Source: Emticicia sp. CRIBPO (GTDB lineage Bacteria > Bacteroidota > Bacteroidia > Cytophagales > Spirosomataceae). From it: a stretch of 64,000 nt of DNA. This document shows, in pieces, positions 41,639 through 49,563 of the stretch. The notes under the pieces were generated by a model. That model searched no databases. It saw only the letters and a program-made list of their open reading frames with translations, and was not told where the DNA came from. The stretch's first letter is position 1, and each line of letters opens with the position of its first letter. The stretch lies in NCBI RefSeq assembly GCF_009905725.1, contig NZ_JAAAKV010000012.1, positions 121,553-185,552 of the forward strand. The letters are read 5' to 3'. Both the position numbers and the translations under genes were made by a program.

Positions 41639-43120
41639 ATGAGCCTAAACACCGATCACATCCGACTGATATTTGGATTGAAACTGAAACAGATCAGACA
41701 AGAGCGAAATCTCTCGCTCAGCGATCTCTCTCAGAAGTCAGGCTTGTCTATGTCGTACATTAATGAAATTGAGAAAGGCAAGAAATATCCCAAGACCGAC
41801 AAAATTTCGGCACTGGCCGAAGCCCTGGGGATTGAATATGATACACTCGTCTCGCTCAAACTGAGCAAAAAACTGGAACCCATCTCACAACTGCTCAACT
41901 CTAATTTCCTGACCGAAATACCCTTTGACTTCTTTGGAATAGATCCTGCCAACCTCCTCGAAATGCTTTCTGATGCTCCAACCAAACTCAGTGCTTTTAT
42001 CAATACCGTGATCAAGATCGGGAGAAGCTACAGCATGAGCGTTGAACAGTTTTATTTTGCCGTTCTGAGGTCGTACCAGGAGATGCACGATAATAATTTT
42101 CCGGAACTGGAAGAGCAGGCTGCCAATTTCCTGACGCAGTTTAAACTAAGTGAAGACCAACAGATAGATGAATTCCTTCTGGGCAATCTGCTTTCTGACC
42201 GTTACGGTATTTCTATCAATTATTTTGACGAAGAAGACCATCCGACCATTGCCAACATCAGGTCGGTATATATTCCGAAAACCAAGACCCTGATGATCAA
42301 CAAACGGATATCATCCGATCAGCGGGCGTTTACCTTAGGCCGTGAACTTGGTTTTTTGTACATGAACCTCAAAGAAAGACCCATGACCTCTTCATGGATT
42401 GAGGTAAATTCTTTTGAAGAAGTCTTTAATAATTTCAAAGCTTCTTATTTTGCCGGAGCCATCCTGATCCGCCGGGAAAAGCTGGTATCCAGACTCAGGA
42501 GTTTCTTCGAACTCGAGAAATTCTCTGCTAAAGCCTTCCAGGAAATGATCTCGGGCTTTCAGGCCACTCCTGAAACCCTTTTACACCGGATAAGCAATGT
42601 ACTTCCTGACTTTTTTGGAATAGACAATGTTTTCTTTCTGCGTTTTGAGGCCCCGGTAGGTTCTAAAACCTATTCACTGACCAAAGAAATGCATTTATCA
42701 AAACAGCATGATCCGCAGGAATCAAAAAATGAAAACTATTGCAGAAGGTGGATATCCCTGAAAATCCTGGATGATTTATCAGCGGTGCAGTGGAATAAAA
42801 AGTATACCCAGCCCCTGATCGATGTCCAGATTTCTGATTACATCGACGCTAAAAATAAATATTTTGTCATTTCTGTCGCCCGGCCGCTGAATATCCTCGA
42901 GCAAACCAACGTGAGTGTTACCCTGGGCTTCCAGATTGATCAGAAATTAAGGGACACGGTAAAATTCCTGAATGACCCGGCCATTGTCTCACTGCAGGTT
43001 AATCAGACCTGTGAAAAATGCGGCTTGTTTGACTGCAAGGAAAGAGTGGCCGCCCCCACGATCCTTCAAAAGAGAAGACACCGCCACGAGATGATCAAAG
43101 CGATCAATAACCTCAAATAA
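41639..43120 (+). CDS. XRE-type regulator of the ScfR family (HTH + degenerate IrrE + DUF2083)
   Basis: A 493-residue transcription factor: Cro/C1 helix-turn-helix at residues 10-70 (LSLSDLSQKSGLSMSYINEI), an ImmA/IrrE-like domain, and a C-terminal DUF2083 region with NQTCEKCGLFDCKERVAAP, the conserved cysteine cluster. The metallopeptidase HExxH is degenerate (LGRELGFLYM in place of HELGH), so it is a sensor fold, not a protease. Family members (RamB, ScfR, MccR-like) respond to short-chain acyl-CoA and control glyoxylate or methylcitrate pathways. It could regulate the acyl-CoA locus at 4.3-8.8 kb, but that is inference. Confidence 0.87.
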   Translation: MSLNTDHIRLIFGLKLKQIRQERNLSLSDLSQKSGLSMSYINEIEKGKKYPKTDKISALAEALGIEYDTLVSLKLSKKLEPISQLLNSNFLTEIPFDFFGIDPANLLEMLSDAPTKLSAFINTVIKIGRSYSMSVEQFYFAVLRSYQEMHDNNFPELEEQAANFLTQFKLSEDQQIDEFLLGNLLSDRYGISINYFDEEDHPTIANIRSVYIPKTKTLMINKRISSDQRAFTLGRELGFLYMNLKERPMTSSWIEVNSFEEVFNNFKASYFAGAILIRREKLVSRLRSFFELEKFSAKAFQEMISGFQATPETLLHRISNVLPDFFGIDNVFFLRFEAPVGSKTYSLTKEMHLSKQHDPQESKNENYCRRWISLKILDDLSAVQWNKKYTQPLIDVQISDYIDAKNKYFVISVARPLNILEQTNVSVTLGFQIDQKLRDTVKFLNDPAIVSLQVNQTCEKCGLFDCKERVAAPTILQKRRHRHEMIKAINNLK

Positions 43121-43124
43121 AAAA

Positions 43125-43146
43125 GCCGGAGCTTTTCAGCCCCGGC
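43125..43146. terminator. Weak hairpin between convergent regulator and Nfu genes
   Basis: GCCGG (43125-43129) pairs with CCGGC (43142-43146), with an inner GC pair and an A-run on the left that reads as T's on the minus strand. It fits a terminator of the Nfu-type gene and possibly both genes. Confidence 0.5.
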
Positions 43147-43176
43147 CTGTTCATATCTTACAAGCTTCAGCGTATT

Positions 43177-43773
43177 TTAAACACCTTCTGCCACGACTTC
43201 TTTCACTTCCGGCACCATGGTAGTCAGCAAACGCTCGATACCGTCTTTCAGTGTCACCGTAGCTGACGGGCAACCACTGCATGAACCCTGCAGATAAACC
43301 TTTACAAGACCCGTGTTCTCATCATAAGAAGAGAAGTTGATCGCTCCACCGTCTGACTCCACAGCAGGGCGTACATACTGATCAAGCGTTGCTTTGATTT
43401 TAGCCACAACCTGTGAATCATTGGCATCAATGATAAGGGTATTTTTCTCGATGGTCTTATTGGCAAAAACAGGGTAGTTTTCGTCAAAATATATCTTGAT
43501 AAACTTCTTAAAATCAAACAGGACATCTTCCCACACCGTTTCCTGGTCTTTGGTGATCGTCACAAAATTGGAGGCGATAAAAACCCTTTGCACAAACGGA
43601 AACTGGAAACAATCAGCCGCCAGCGGAGAAGCTTTATCTTCAGCCAGGGCAGATGGCATATCGGGATAGTCAAAAGAAAGCCCGTCGGGCACCAGCTCAA
43701 AATTAAGCACGAATTTCATTGAATTCGGATTCGGGCTCAATTCGGTATAAATCATTGTATTACGCTTCAACAT
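43177..43773 (-). CDS. NifU-like iron-sulfur scaffold protein (Nfu, with N-terminal Nfu_N domain)
   Basis: A 198-residue Fe-S carrier that delivers clusters to target proteins. The N-terminal Nfu_N domain (IYTELSPNPNSMKFVLN through FIASNFVTITK) is followed by the C-terminal NifU domain with the cluster-binding CxxC in QGSCSGCPSATVTLKDGIE. An internal ATG at codon 7 (43755) would start nearer the domain and is an alternative. It is monocistronic, convergent with the ScfR-type gene. No suf or isc genes are nearby. Confidence 0.92.
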   Translation of the reverse strand: MLKRNTMIYTELSPNPNSMKFVLNFELVPDGLSFDYPDMPSALAEDKASPLAADCFQFPFVQRVFIASNFVTITKDQETVWEDVLFDFKKFIKIYFDENYPVFANKTIEKNTLIIDANDSQVVAKIKATLDQYVRPAVESDGGAINFSSYDENTGLVKVYLQGSCSGCPSATVTLKDGIERLLTTMVPEVKEVVAEGV

Positions 43774-43845
43774 AGTTCTCTTATTTATTTTTTACAACAG
43801 ATATACACTTGAATTAGTTTACCAGATCATGAAAATGACCTGCAT

Positions 43846-43876
43846 AAAAAAAGAGGCCACCTGCAAGGGAGCCTCT
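43846..43876 (-). terminator. rpmA terminator
   Basis: AGAGGC (43852-43857) pairs with GCCTCT (43871-43876). On the minus strand the stem is followed by a run of T residues (complement 43846-43852). It is 23 bases past the rpmA stop. Confidence 0.7.
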
Positions 43877-43898
43877 CTCTTTTGAAGAAGTATAATAC

Positions 43899-44171
43899 TT
43901 ATGCTTCAGCAACAACTTCAGTTGGAAGTACGTGAACGAAAGATTTTCCGTCACGGCCTTTGTTGAAAGTTACGATACCGTTAGCAAGAGCGAAAAGAGT
44001 ATGATCTCTTCCCAACCCTACGTTACGACCCGGGTTGTGTTTTGTTCCACGCTGACGAACAATAATGTTACCAGCGATAGCACTCTGACCACCATATAAT
44101 TTAACGCCAAGACGTTTACTTTCTGATTCACGACCGTTTTTTGAACTACCAACACCTTTCTTATGTGCCAT
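43899..44171 (-). CDS. rpmA: 50S ribosomal protein L27
   Basis: A 90-residue ribosomal protein near the peptidyl-transferase centre, whose N-terminus reaches the P site. [20 protein letters not shown] and the internal [15 protein letters not shown] are diagnostic; no N-terminal cleavage extension of the Firmicutes type is present. It follows rplU by 55 bases in the universal rplU-rpmA order and ends at a hairpin terminator. Confidence 0.98.
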   Translation of the reverse strand: MAHKKGVGSSKNGRESESKRLGVKLYGGQSAIAGNIIVRQRGTKHNPGRNVGLGRDHTLFALANGIVTFNKGRDGKSFVHVLPTEVVAEA

Positions 44172-44226
44172 AATTTCTAAAAATTTAATTTTTTAATAAA
44201 TAGTCCCGAAGGATTTGAATTTCTTA

Positions 44227-44538
44227 TTAAGCTACGATATCATTGATTACCAGCTTGGTCAATGCCTGACGGTGACCATTTGATTTCTGATAGCTCTTAC
44301 GACGCTTTTTCTTAAAAACGATTACTTTCTCGCCTTTTAAGTGTTCTAAAATTGTAGCTTTTACGGATGCACCGGCTACAGTTGGAGCTCCTATTGAAAT
44401 GGCTCCTTCATTATCAACAAGGAGTACCTTGTCGAATGCAAGCTCAGCGTTCGCTTCACCTACCAAACGGTTGGTGTAAATATAGCGACCCTTTTCTACT
44501 TTAAATTGCTGACCTGCGATCTCTACGATTGCGTACAT
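44227..44538 (-). CDS. rplU: 50S ribosomal protein L21
   Basis: A 103-residue protein binding 23S rRNA. MYAIVEIAGQQFKVEKGRYI and the basic C-terminal KVIVFKKKRRKSYQKSNGHR are family-typical. It is the first gene of the rplU-rpmA operon, driven by a near-consensus promoter 38 bases upstream. Confidence 0.98.
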   Translation of the reverse strand: MYAIVEIAGQQFKVEKGRYIYTNRLVGEANAELAFDKVLLVDNEGAISIGAPTVAGASVKATILEHLKGEKVIVFKKKRRKSYQKSNGHRQALTKLVINDIVA

Positions 44539-44575
44539 GTTAATGAACTTTATTGTTTAATAAAAATTTGGATTG

Positions 44576-44606
44576 CAAAAGTAAATCTTTTTTTTCATTT
44601 ATCAAA
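44576..44606 (-). promoter_or_regulatory. rplU-rpmA promoter
   Basis: On the minus strand TTTG (complement 44603-44606), a 19-base spacer and TACTTTTG (complement 44576-44583) match the Bacteroidota consensus very well, 38 bases before the rplU ATG. Confidence 0.75.
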
Positions 44607-44672
44607 GATTCCTGAGAAATTTCGGAGTTAAACAGCTAAATATCACAGAGATATTCAAAATTCAGCTTATAC

Positions 44673-44689
44673 AGGCTGTTTTACAGCCT
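44673..44689 (-). terminator. Possible terminator hairpin downstream of the YhhN gene
   Basis: AGGCTGT (44673-44679) and ACAGCCT (44683-44689) are perfect complements with a 3-base loop, and a second weaker repeat, CTCTGT/ACAGAG, follows nearby at about 44697-44722. There is no clear T-run on the minus strand, so the role is tentative. Confidence 0.38.
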
Positions 44690-44734
44690 TTTACCGCTCT
44701 GTAAAAGCCCTTTTTAAACAGAGAATTTACCAGA

Positions 44735-45403
44735 TCATAATGACGCATTGTACTTATATCTGCCTTCTTTTCCGGCGATGGTCCCCTCAACAATGAGGTA
44801 CTGGGCCAGTCCGTAGGTAGTCATGATCCAGAAACTCGAGTAAGGCAGCTCTCTGATAAACTTCCCGTAGGCGATAAGTGAGTCTGAAACAATGAACGAA
44901 ACCGCCCCGCTGAGCACCAGGTAGTAGCTTCTGACTTCTGCCTTACGATTAGCTGCCCAGATTCCCATCAGTGCGATAACCAGGCTGTAAAGCCCTACAG
45001 GAATGAGAAGCCCTTCCGGTAATTTATTGAAAAGGATCAGGAAAAAAGTAACCGAATAAATCAGGAAAGGCAAGGCCCTGAGAAAGTTAAACCGGTTGTT
45101 TTTCGTAAACAGGAGGATATAAAAAACGTGCCCGAGCAGAAAAGACCCCAAGCCGAAAACAAAGAACTTCTCCTGTCTGAACATCAGGAAAACATCGCCT
45201 GATAGGGAGAAAAGTAATGCCAGAAGTATAAAATAATCAAACTTTTTGAGTCCTCCCCGGGGAACGGACCGCAGATAGCCAAACATCAGTACCGGCATCA
45301 GCAAAGGCTTCGTCAGATACATCAGTTGCGTATCTCCTGAAGAATCAGCGATGATTTCCACACCCAGGATAAAGAAATAAATGGCTGTTAATACCTTACT
45401 CAT
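44735..45403 (-). CDS. Lysoplasmalogenase family (YhhN) membrane protein
   Basis: A 222-residue protein with seven to eight transmembrane helices, matching YhhN/TMEM86 proteins: TKPLLMPVLMFGYLRS near residue 30, SLSGDVFLMF with the conserved aspartate, LGSFLLGHVFYILLF and FIVSDSLIAYGKFI. Animal members hydrolyse the vinyl-ether bond of lysoplasmalogens; bacterial substrates are uncertain. Its start overlaps the end of the M28 peptidase gene by eight bases and it is last in a long minus-strand run. Confidence 0.88.
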   Translation of the reverse strand: MSKVLTAIYFFILGVEIIADSSGDTQLMYLTKPLLMPVLMFGYLRSVPRGGLKKFDYFILLALLFSLSGDVFLMFRQEKFFVFGLGSFLLGHVFYILLFTKNNRFNFLRALPFLIYSVTFFLILFNKLPEGLLIPVGLYSLVIALMGIWAANRKAEVRSYYLVLSGAVSFIVSDSLIAYGKFIRELPYSSFWIMTTYGLAQYLIVEGTIAGKEGRYKYNASL

Positions 45404-46538
45404 TTTTATTCAGTTTTTCACCCATCAGGGTAGCAAGTAAAATTGCGTCGTTCATCGGCCTGAAATCAACGTGGTCAAGGATATCCGTCGGACGGTGAAT
45501 GTTGGGCATCCTGCCGCCGGCATCCAGGGCCGCCAGCGTGACCGACGGAATACCGGCCCTGTGAAACCACACAGAATCGAAATCAGCCGTATGCCAGGCC
45601 CCGGTTTTAACATGCTCAAGCCCGGTTTTCCCAGCCGTGATTTCTTCTGCAATTTCGACAAGTTTATTGGTATAAACAATATCTCCCCAGCTTCCTGTTT
45701 TGTTGATGATCTTGAGATTCCCGGCTCCCAGGGTATCGAAATTGATCAGAAAAGTGTTTTTATCAAATTCTTTGTAATGCTTTTTCAGATAGGCTTTTGA
45801 ACCGATCATTCCCACTTCTTCAGCCCCGGTCAGGACCAGTTCCACATTCAGGTTTTTAAGCGGTTTGTCCCAGAGATTCCTGGCGGTCTGAATGGCCGCC
45901 GCCACACCGGTGGCATTGTCTGAAGCTCCGTTGGAATATCCGAACCTGAAAAAATCAACCGTAGCCACAACAGCCTGAATCCCAAAATACAAAGCCAGGG
46001 CCCAAAGGGCAAACATGGTGATCTTATTGGGCATAAAATAGTGAAAAACGGCTGTAAACTCAGCCATCACCATCAGGATGAGGGTTATTTTTAAAGAACT
46101 GCGAAAATTGCCCACCATTTTAGGGGTATAAAGGATCGAAATCGGGGCAGTGTCCCAATGGGCCATCAGCAACAGTTTTTTCTTCCCAGGCCTGCTTTCT
46201 TTCTTTACCACCAGGTTGTATGAGTCCTTCAACGGCGGGAAGTTAGTGACTGGAGACGCATACCAGTTAAAATAAAGCAAGGCCATCGTCGCAAAAATAA
46301 TGACCAGGAAAAGTCCCGCCACCGGAACAGCATGCAGGAGCAATAAACCGGCAACCAGCCCGGAAATAAGCCAGAGAACAATGACAATGTAATTTTTCGG
46401 AGTCCTGAAACGCTCGCGTTCGACCTGCTGATTTTCGAACAAGCCCGACAGAAAATCGAGGGTTTTGGTTTCATTTCCGGAAGCTACCGCCCTGTGGGGA
46501 AACATCGACAACTGTTCAACTATCTTTTCCGGCTCCAT
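45396..46538 (-). CDS. M28 family metallopeptidase with internal membrane helices
   Basis: A 380-residue zinc aminopeptidase-like protein. Metal and catalytic residues are visible: His-Asp in LMAHWDTAPIS, Asp in NGASDNATGVAAA, the Glu pair in LTGAEEVGMIG, Asp in FDTLGAG and a late His in NIHRPTDILDHVD. Unlike simple secreted M28 enzymes it has two hydrophobic stretches before the domain (residues about 48-95) and two more inserted between the first two zinc ligands (about 150-195). The enzyme is therefore membrane-embedded, with its active site probably cytoplasmic. Substrate unknown. Confidence 0.87.
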   Translation of the reverse strand: MEPEKIVEQLSMFPHRAVASGNETKTLDFLSGLFENQQVERERFRTPKNYIVIVLWLISGLVAGLLLLHAVPVAGLFLVIIFATMALLYFNWYASPVTNFPPLKDSYNLVVKKESRPGKKKLLLMAHWDTAPISILYTPKMVGNFRSSLKITLILMVMAEFTAVFHYFMPNKITMFALWALALYFGIQAVVATVDFFRFGYSNGASDNATGVAAAIQTARNLWDKPLKNLNVELVLTGAEEVGMIGSKAYLKKHYKEFDKNTFLINFDTLGAGNLKIINKTGSWGDIVYTNKLVEIAEEITAGKTGLEHVKTGAWHTADFDSVWFHRAGIPSVTLAALDAGGRMPNIHRPTDILDHVDFRPMNDAILLATLMGEKLNKNE

Positions 46539-46556
46539 TTTTCCAGACGTTTAGGT

Positions 46557-47090
46557 TTAAGAGAAAAAATACTGATGAACTTCTTTCCAGCTTAATACCC
46601 GCTGATAACCCTTCAGGGTCTGGTTATGCATGGCATCAAAAAGCAAAGGTTTTCCTTCAAAACTCACCAGGTTTTTTTCGTGATCATCGATCATGACGTC
46701 ACCTTTGATAATGCTTTTATCACCGCAAAGGCATATATTTTTCCAGGAAATAAAAGGAAAGTGTTCTCCAAGCCAATCATACTTTTCTATCAGGGAATTG
46801 GGAAATTCCATCGCGGCAGAAACAATAAAGACCTCGTGTTTCTCATGCAGTTCTTTCACTACCTCCACTGCATCCTCAATCACTTCAAGATTCCGGAAAA
46901 AACCCGGCTCAAAAAGTTTTTGTCTGACAGGTTCATAATTATACTGATGCACAAAGTCGTAGTAAGATTTATCAGCAAAAAATTCTTTTTTCAGATCCAT
47001 CCCGTTGGCAAGATTGAAATTCTCGAGGATCTTTTTATTGGCATCTGCCAATACATCATCCATATCGATGATAATGCGTTGTTTGTCCAT
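46557..47090 (-). CDS. 5'(3')-deoxyribonucleotidase-like HAD phosphatase
   Basis: A 177-residue HAD-superfamily enzyme that would remove phosphate from pyrimidine deoxynucleoside monophosphates. The nucleophile motif IIIDMDDVLADAN gives Asp9 and Asp11; motif II is EVFIVSAAMEFPNS and motif III/IV KGDVMIDDHEKNL. The small cap insertion and length fit the NT5C family. It lies 18 bases before the M28 gene and 24 after the sugar isomerase gene on the same strand. Confidence 0.88.
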   Translation of the reverse strand: MDKQRIIIDMDDVLADANKKILENFNLANGMDLKKEFFADKSYYDFVHQYNYEPVRQKLFEPGFFRNLEVIEDAVEVVKELHEKHEVFIVSAAMEFPNSLIEKYDWLGEHFPFISWKNICLCGDKSIIKGDVMIDDHEKNLVSFEGKPLLFDAMHNQTLKGYQRVLSWKEVHQYFFS

Positions 47091-47114
47091 TTTAAGGTTT
47101 TATAAATGATAGAT

Positions 47115-47927
47115 TTAAAGCATTTTACTCCACCTTTCTTTCAGGGTGTTCATCATATGCAGGTTAATGTCCCATTGGCTGGCTACGGGCTGCTGGGTAT
47201 AAGGCAATGTCGGCAAATAACCGGCAGGTCCGAATTCGCAGGTAATGCTCAGTTGTTTTGTTCCGGCTGCCAGGTGGTTTTTCACAATTTTGTCCCACCA
47301 GCTGATGTGCACCTCCACAGCCCCTTTCCATTCCGGGGCTCTCGGATCATTGACCTGCGGGCCTTCAGGGTGCCCTACCCGCGTATGAATATGGCGGGTA
47401 TGACGAATGGCCGCTTCCATCGTTTCAGGCTGGTCCTGCAGCAGGGATTCAGAGACATTGACCCAGTGAGAAAAATCAGCAGTGATTTTAAGCTGGGGAA
47501 AAGATTTAAAGAAATCGACCGCAGAGGGGGCAGAATACAAAACCCGCGAACGATGCGTTTCATGCAGGATCTCAACGCCCGACTTCTTTTCTATGCCCTC
47601 AGCAATCCTGATCAGCTCAGAATTCTGAGCAAAACTGAAATGATCTTTACCGGTATGGGAATTGACTTTAAGTGGCTTGTAAGAAACACATTTCTCAAGA
47701 AGTTTCTGGTGATTTTCTTTGTATTCAGTAAAGGAATTTCCGCCGGTAATCGACATCAGAACGAGGGCCAGGTCAAGGTCTTTGCAGGCTTTAACCGCTT
47801 CCTCCCATTTTTCATCCCAGGGTCTTATTTCCATTCCGTCATATCCGGCTGCTTTTACTTTTTTGGCGGCTTCATGATAAGAAAGATGCTCCAGCCCCCA
47901 GTAAGGGCATAAAAATACAAGTTTCAT
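47115..47927 (-). CDS. Sugar phosphate isomerase/epimerase (AP-endonuclease-2-like TIM barrel)
   Basis: A 270-residue TIM-barrel protein of the xylose-isomerase-like/hydroxypyruvate-isomerase superfamily. Metal-ligand candidates are the Glu in VEILHETHRSRVLYSAP, the Asp-His in ITADFSHWVNVSE and His residues in RHIHTRVGHPEGPQ; the last conserved Glu is in ITCEFGPAGYLP. The substrate is unknown; Bacteroidota have many paralogues linked to sugar or inositol breakdown. It lies 24 bases before the deoxynucleotidase gene and 55 after the tail-like protein gene. Confidence 0.85.
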   Translation of the reverse strand: MKLVFLCPYWGLEHLSYHEAAKKVKAAGYDGMEIRPWDEKWEEAVKACKDLDLALVLMSITGGNSFTEYKENHQKLLEKCVSYKPLKVNSHTGKDHFSFAQNSELIRIAEGIEKKSGVEILHETHRSRVLYSAPSAVDFFKSFPQLKITADFSHWVNVSESLLQDQPETMEAAIRHTRHIHTRVGHPEGPQVNDPRAPEWKGAVEVHISWWDKIVKNHLAAGTKQLSITCEFGPAGYLPTLPYTQQPVASQWDINLHMMNTLKERWSKML

Positions 47928-47982
47928 AGTTCGTTTTTTTAAGGCTGATCAAATATCGGTTATTTTTTGGATTTAATGTATT

Positions 47983-48231
47983 TCAGGGATGATACCCTTT
48001 GATGATTTTTTTGGTACTGATCCGCTCGTCCTGGTTGACAATCACGAAATAATTTCCCTCCGGAAGACCTGATAAATCAAAATCATGCAGGGCATCAAAA
48101 TGGATAGCTTCCTGGATGATTTTCCCGGCAAGATTCTGAAGCTGGAAATGAGTCTCAATACCTTTGGGAACCTTCACGTAAATCTTCTCGTCTTCTTCGT
48201 TCAGATATATGATTACATCTTCTCTTTTCAT
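47983..48231 (-). CDS. Stand-alone T9SS-tail-like small protein without signal peptide
   Basis: An 82-residue protein. The pattern FQLQNLAGKIIQEAIHFD, then FDLSGLPEGNYFVIVNQDE and RISTKKIIKG is that of a Por secretion C-terminal sorting domain (LxGRxV...DLSxLPxGxYxVxV...KKIIK). Yet there is no signal peptide, no cargo domain and no upstream gene fragment in frame (MKREDVIIYLNEEDEKIY is a plain start). It could be a remnant of a surface protein, or a cytosolic beta-sandwich of the same fold. It lies between maf and the sugar isomerase gene. Confidence 0.65.
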   Translation of the reverse strand: MKREDVIIYLNEEDEKIYVKVPKGIETHFQLQNLAGKIIQEAIHFDALHDFDLSGLPEGNYFVIVNQDERISTKKIIKGYHP

Positions 48232-48300
48232 CAGATTGGTTTAAAAATGGCAATTTAAGAAATTCATTACGTCAAGTATGGAAAAGATCCCGGAAAATAT

Positions 48301-48879
48301 TCAGTTCCACTGTATGTATTTTTTCAGGTGTTCATAAACCAGGTGAACGGGCAAACCCATCACGGTATAAAATGATCCTTCAATTTTCGGAATGCCGATC
48401 ATCCCGATAAAATCCTGTACTCCGTAGCTTCCCGCTTTGTCAAACGGATGACATGTGTCCAGGTAATAGGCAATTTCCTCGTCAGACAAATCCTTAAAAC
48501 TCACAAAAGCAGTATCTGAAAAAGTGTCATACTCCTCTCCTGTTTTGATGCAAACGCCTGTCACCACCTGGTGTGTCTTATTGCTCAGGGACTTCAGCAT
48601 ACTGACGGCTTCTTCTCTTGAAGCCGGTTTATTCAGAATCCTCCCGTCTACAATCACCACAGTATCAGCACACAAAATAATGGCCTCATCCATTTCTCCT
48701 TCAAAACAGGCGGCTTTTAACGAAGCCAGGTAAACAGGTACCTCATGAGCAGGAAGGTCCTCAGGAAATACTTCGTCTGTCGGGCGGACCATCACCGTAA
48801 ATTCAAAACCGGCACTTGCCATTATTTCCTTTCTTCTGGGCGAGTTGGAACCCACAACAAGCGGACGGGATAAAATCAT
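48301..48879 (-). CDS. maf: Maf family nucleoside triphosphate pyrophosphatase
   Basis: A 192-residue house-cleaning enzyme that hydrolyses non-canonical or modified NTPs (dTTP/UTP-type in the YhdE subgroup) to monophosphates. The signature GSNSPRRKEIMASAGFEF is at the N-terminus, followed by CADTVVIVDGRILNKP and the C-terminal DKAGSYGVQDFIG with the conserved Lys, Tyr and Gln. It is the first gene of the minus-strand run and diverges from the marR-type gene. Confidence 0.92.
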   Translation of the reverse strand: MILSRPLVVGSNSPRRKEIMASAGFEFTVMVRPTDEVFPEDLPAHEVPVYLASLKAACFEGEMDEAIILCADTVVIVDGRILNKPASREEAVSMLKSLSNKTHQVVTGVCIKTGEEYDTFSDTAFVSFKDLSDEEIAYYLDTCHPFDKAGSYGVQDFIGMIGIPKIEGSFYTVMGLPVHLVYEHLKKYIQWN

Positions 48880-48908
48880 TTTATAGTTAATTGATAATGT
48901 TGAACTTA

Positions 48909-48931
48909 ATATTAACGTTATAAGTTAATAT
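48909..48931. promoter_or_regulatory. Candidate MarR operator palindrome
   Basis: ATATTAAC (48909-48916) and GTTAATAT (48924-48931) are perfect complements with a 7-base centre. It lies in the 105-base divergent gap between maf and the MarR-family gene, the usual place for an autoregulatory MarR site. Confidence 0.5.
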
Positions 48932-48984
48932 ATACATAAGTATTTAATGTTATTACAAGCATTTACGCTTCCGATTGTAAAATT

Positions 48985-49443
48985 ATGGGATTAGCAAACG
49001 AAATAAAACAAACAAGACCTTTTTCGAGTAAAAAAGAAGAGGTGATGGTCAATATCATGTTTACTAACAACTGGATTGGCCTCAATCATAACCAGGTGTT
49101 TAAAAATTACGATATCACCAGCCAGCAGTACAATGTATTGAGAATATTGAATGGTCAGTATCCTAACCCGATTACGATCAATGAGATCATAGAACGCATG
49201 CTGGACAAAATGTCCAATGCTTCGAGGCTGGTGGATAAGCTTCTTTTAAAAGGATTGGTCACCCGTGATCAGCGGTCAACCAACCGGAGGGCCTGCGATG
49301 TCATCATTACGGATGAAGGCATAGAACTTTTAAAAATCATCAAAGAGGACCTGATGAAACTTGAACGACTGATGGTAGGCATCACAGATGAAGAAGCGGA
49401 GCAGCTGAGTCATTTACTGGACAAACTGAGAAATAATAAATAG
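48985..49443 (+). CDS. MarR family transcriptional regulator
   Basis: A 152-residue winged-helix dimer-forming repressor. The DNA-binding region shows YDITSQQYNVLRILNGQYP, then MLDKMSNASRLVDKLLLKGL and the wing TRDQRSTNRRACDVIITDEG with its conserved DxRxxxR-like pattern. The ligand is unknown. It may regulate itself and maf through the palindrome at 48909-48931; the lipoprotein hydrolase gene 120 bases downstream is another possible target. Confidence 0.9.
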   Translation: MGLANEIKQTRPFSSKKEEVMVNIMFTNNWIGLNHNQVFKNYDITSQQYNVLRILNGQYPNPITINEIIERMLDKMSNASRLVDKLLLKGLVTRDQRSTNRRACDVIITDEGIELLKIIKEDLMKLERLMVGITDEEAEQLSHLLDKLRNNK

Positions 49444-49536
49444 AACTATTTGTATATATTATTAAACTATTTCAATTTATCTTTCTGATCAAATTAGGTC
49501 CTTTTAAAAATCACTACGGCATAAGTCATTAATAAC

Positions 49537-49544
49537 TATATTTG
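49537..49544 (+). promoter_or_regulatory. Candidate promoter (-7 box) of the lipoprotein hydrolase gene
   Basis: TATATTTG matches TAnnTTTG, 19 bases before the ATG at 49564. The -33 box is not clear. Confidence 0.4.
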
Positions 49545-49563
49545 AAATAAATTAAAACAAGTA

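Noticed and set aside
47106..47912. 268-residue plus-strand ORF opposite the sugar isomerase gene
   Set aside because: The minus strand encodes a clear TIM-barrel protein; the plus frame has Arg/Phe/His-rich shadow composition.
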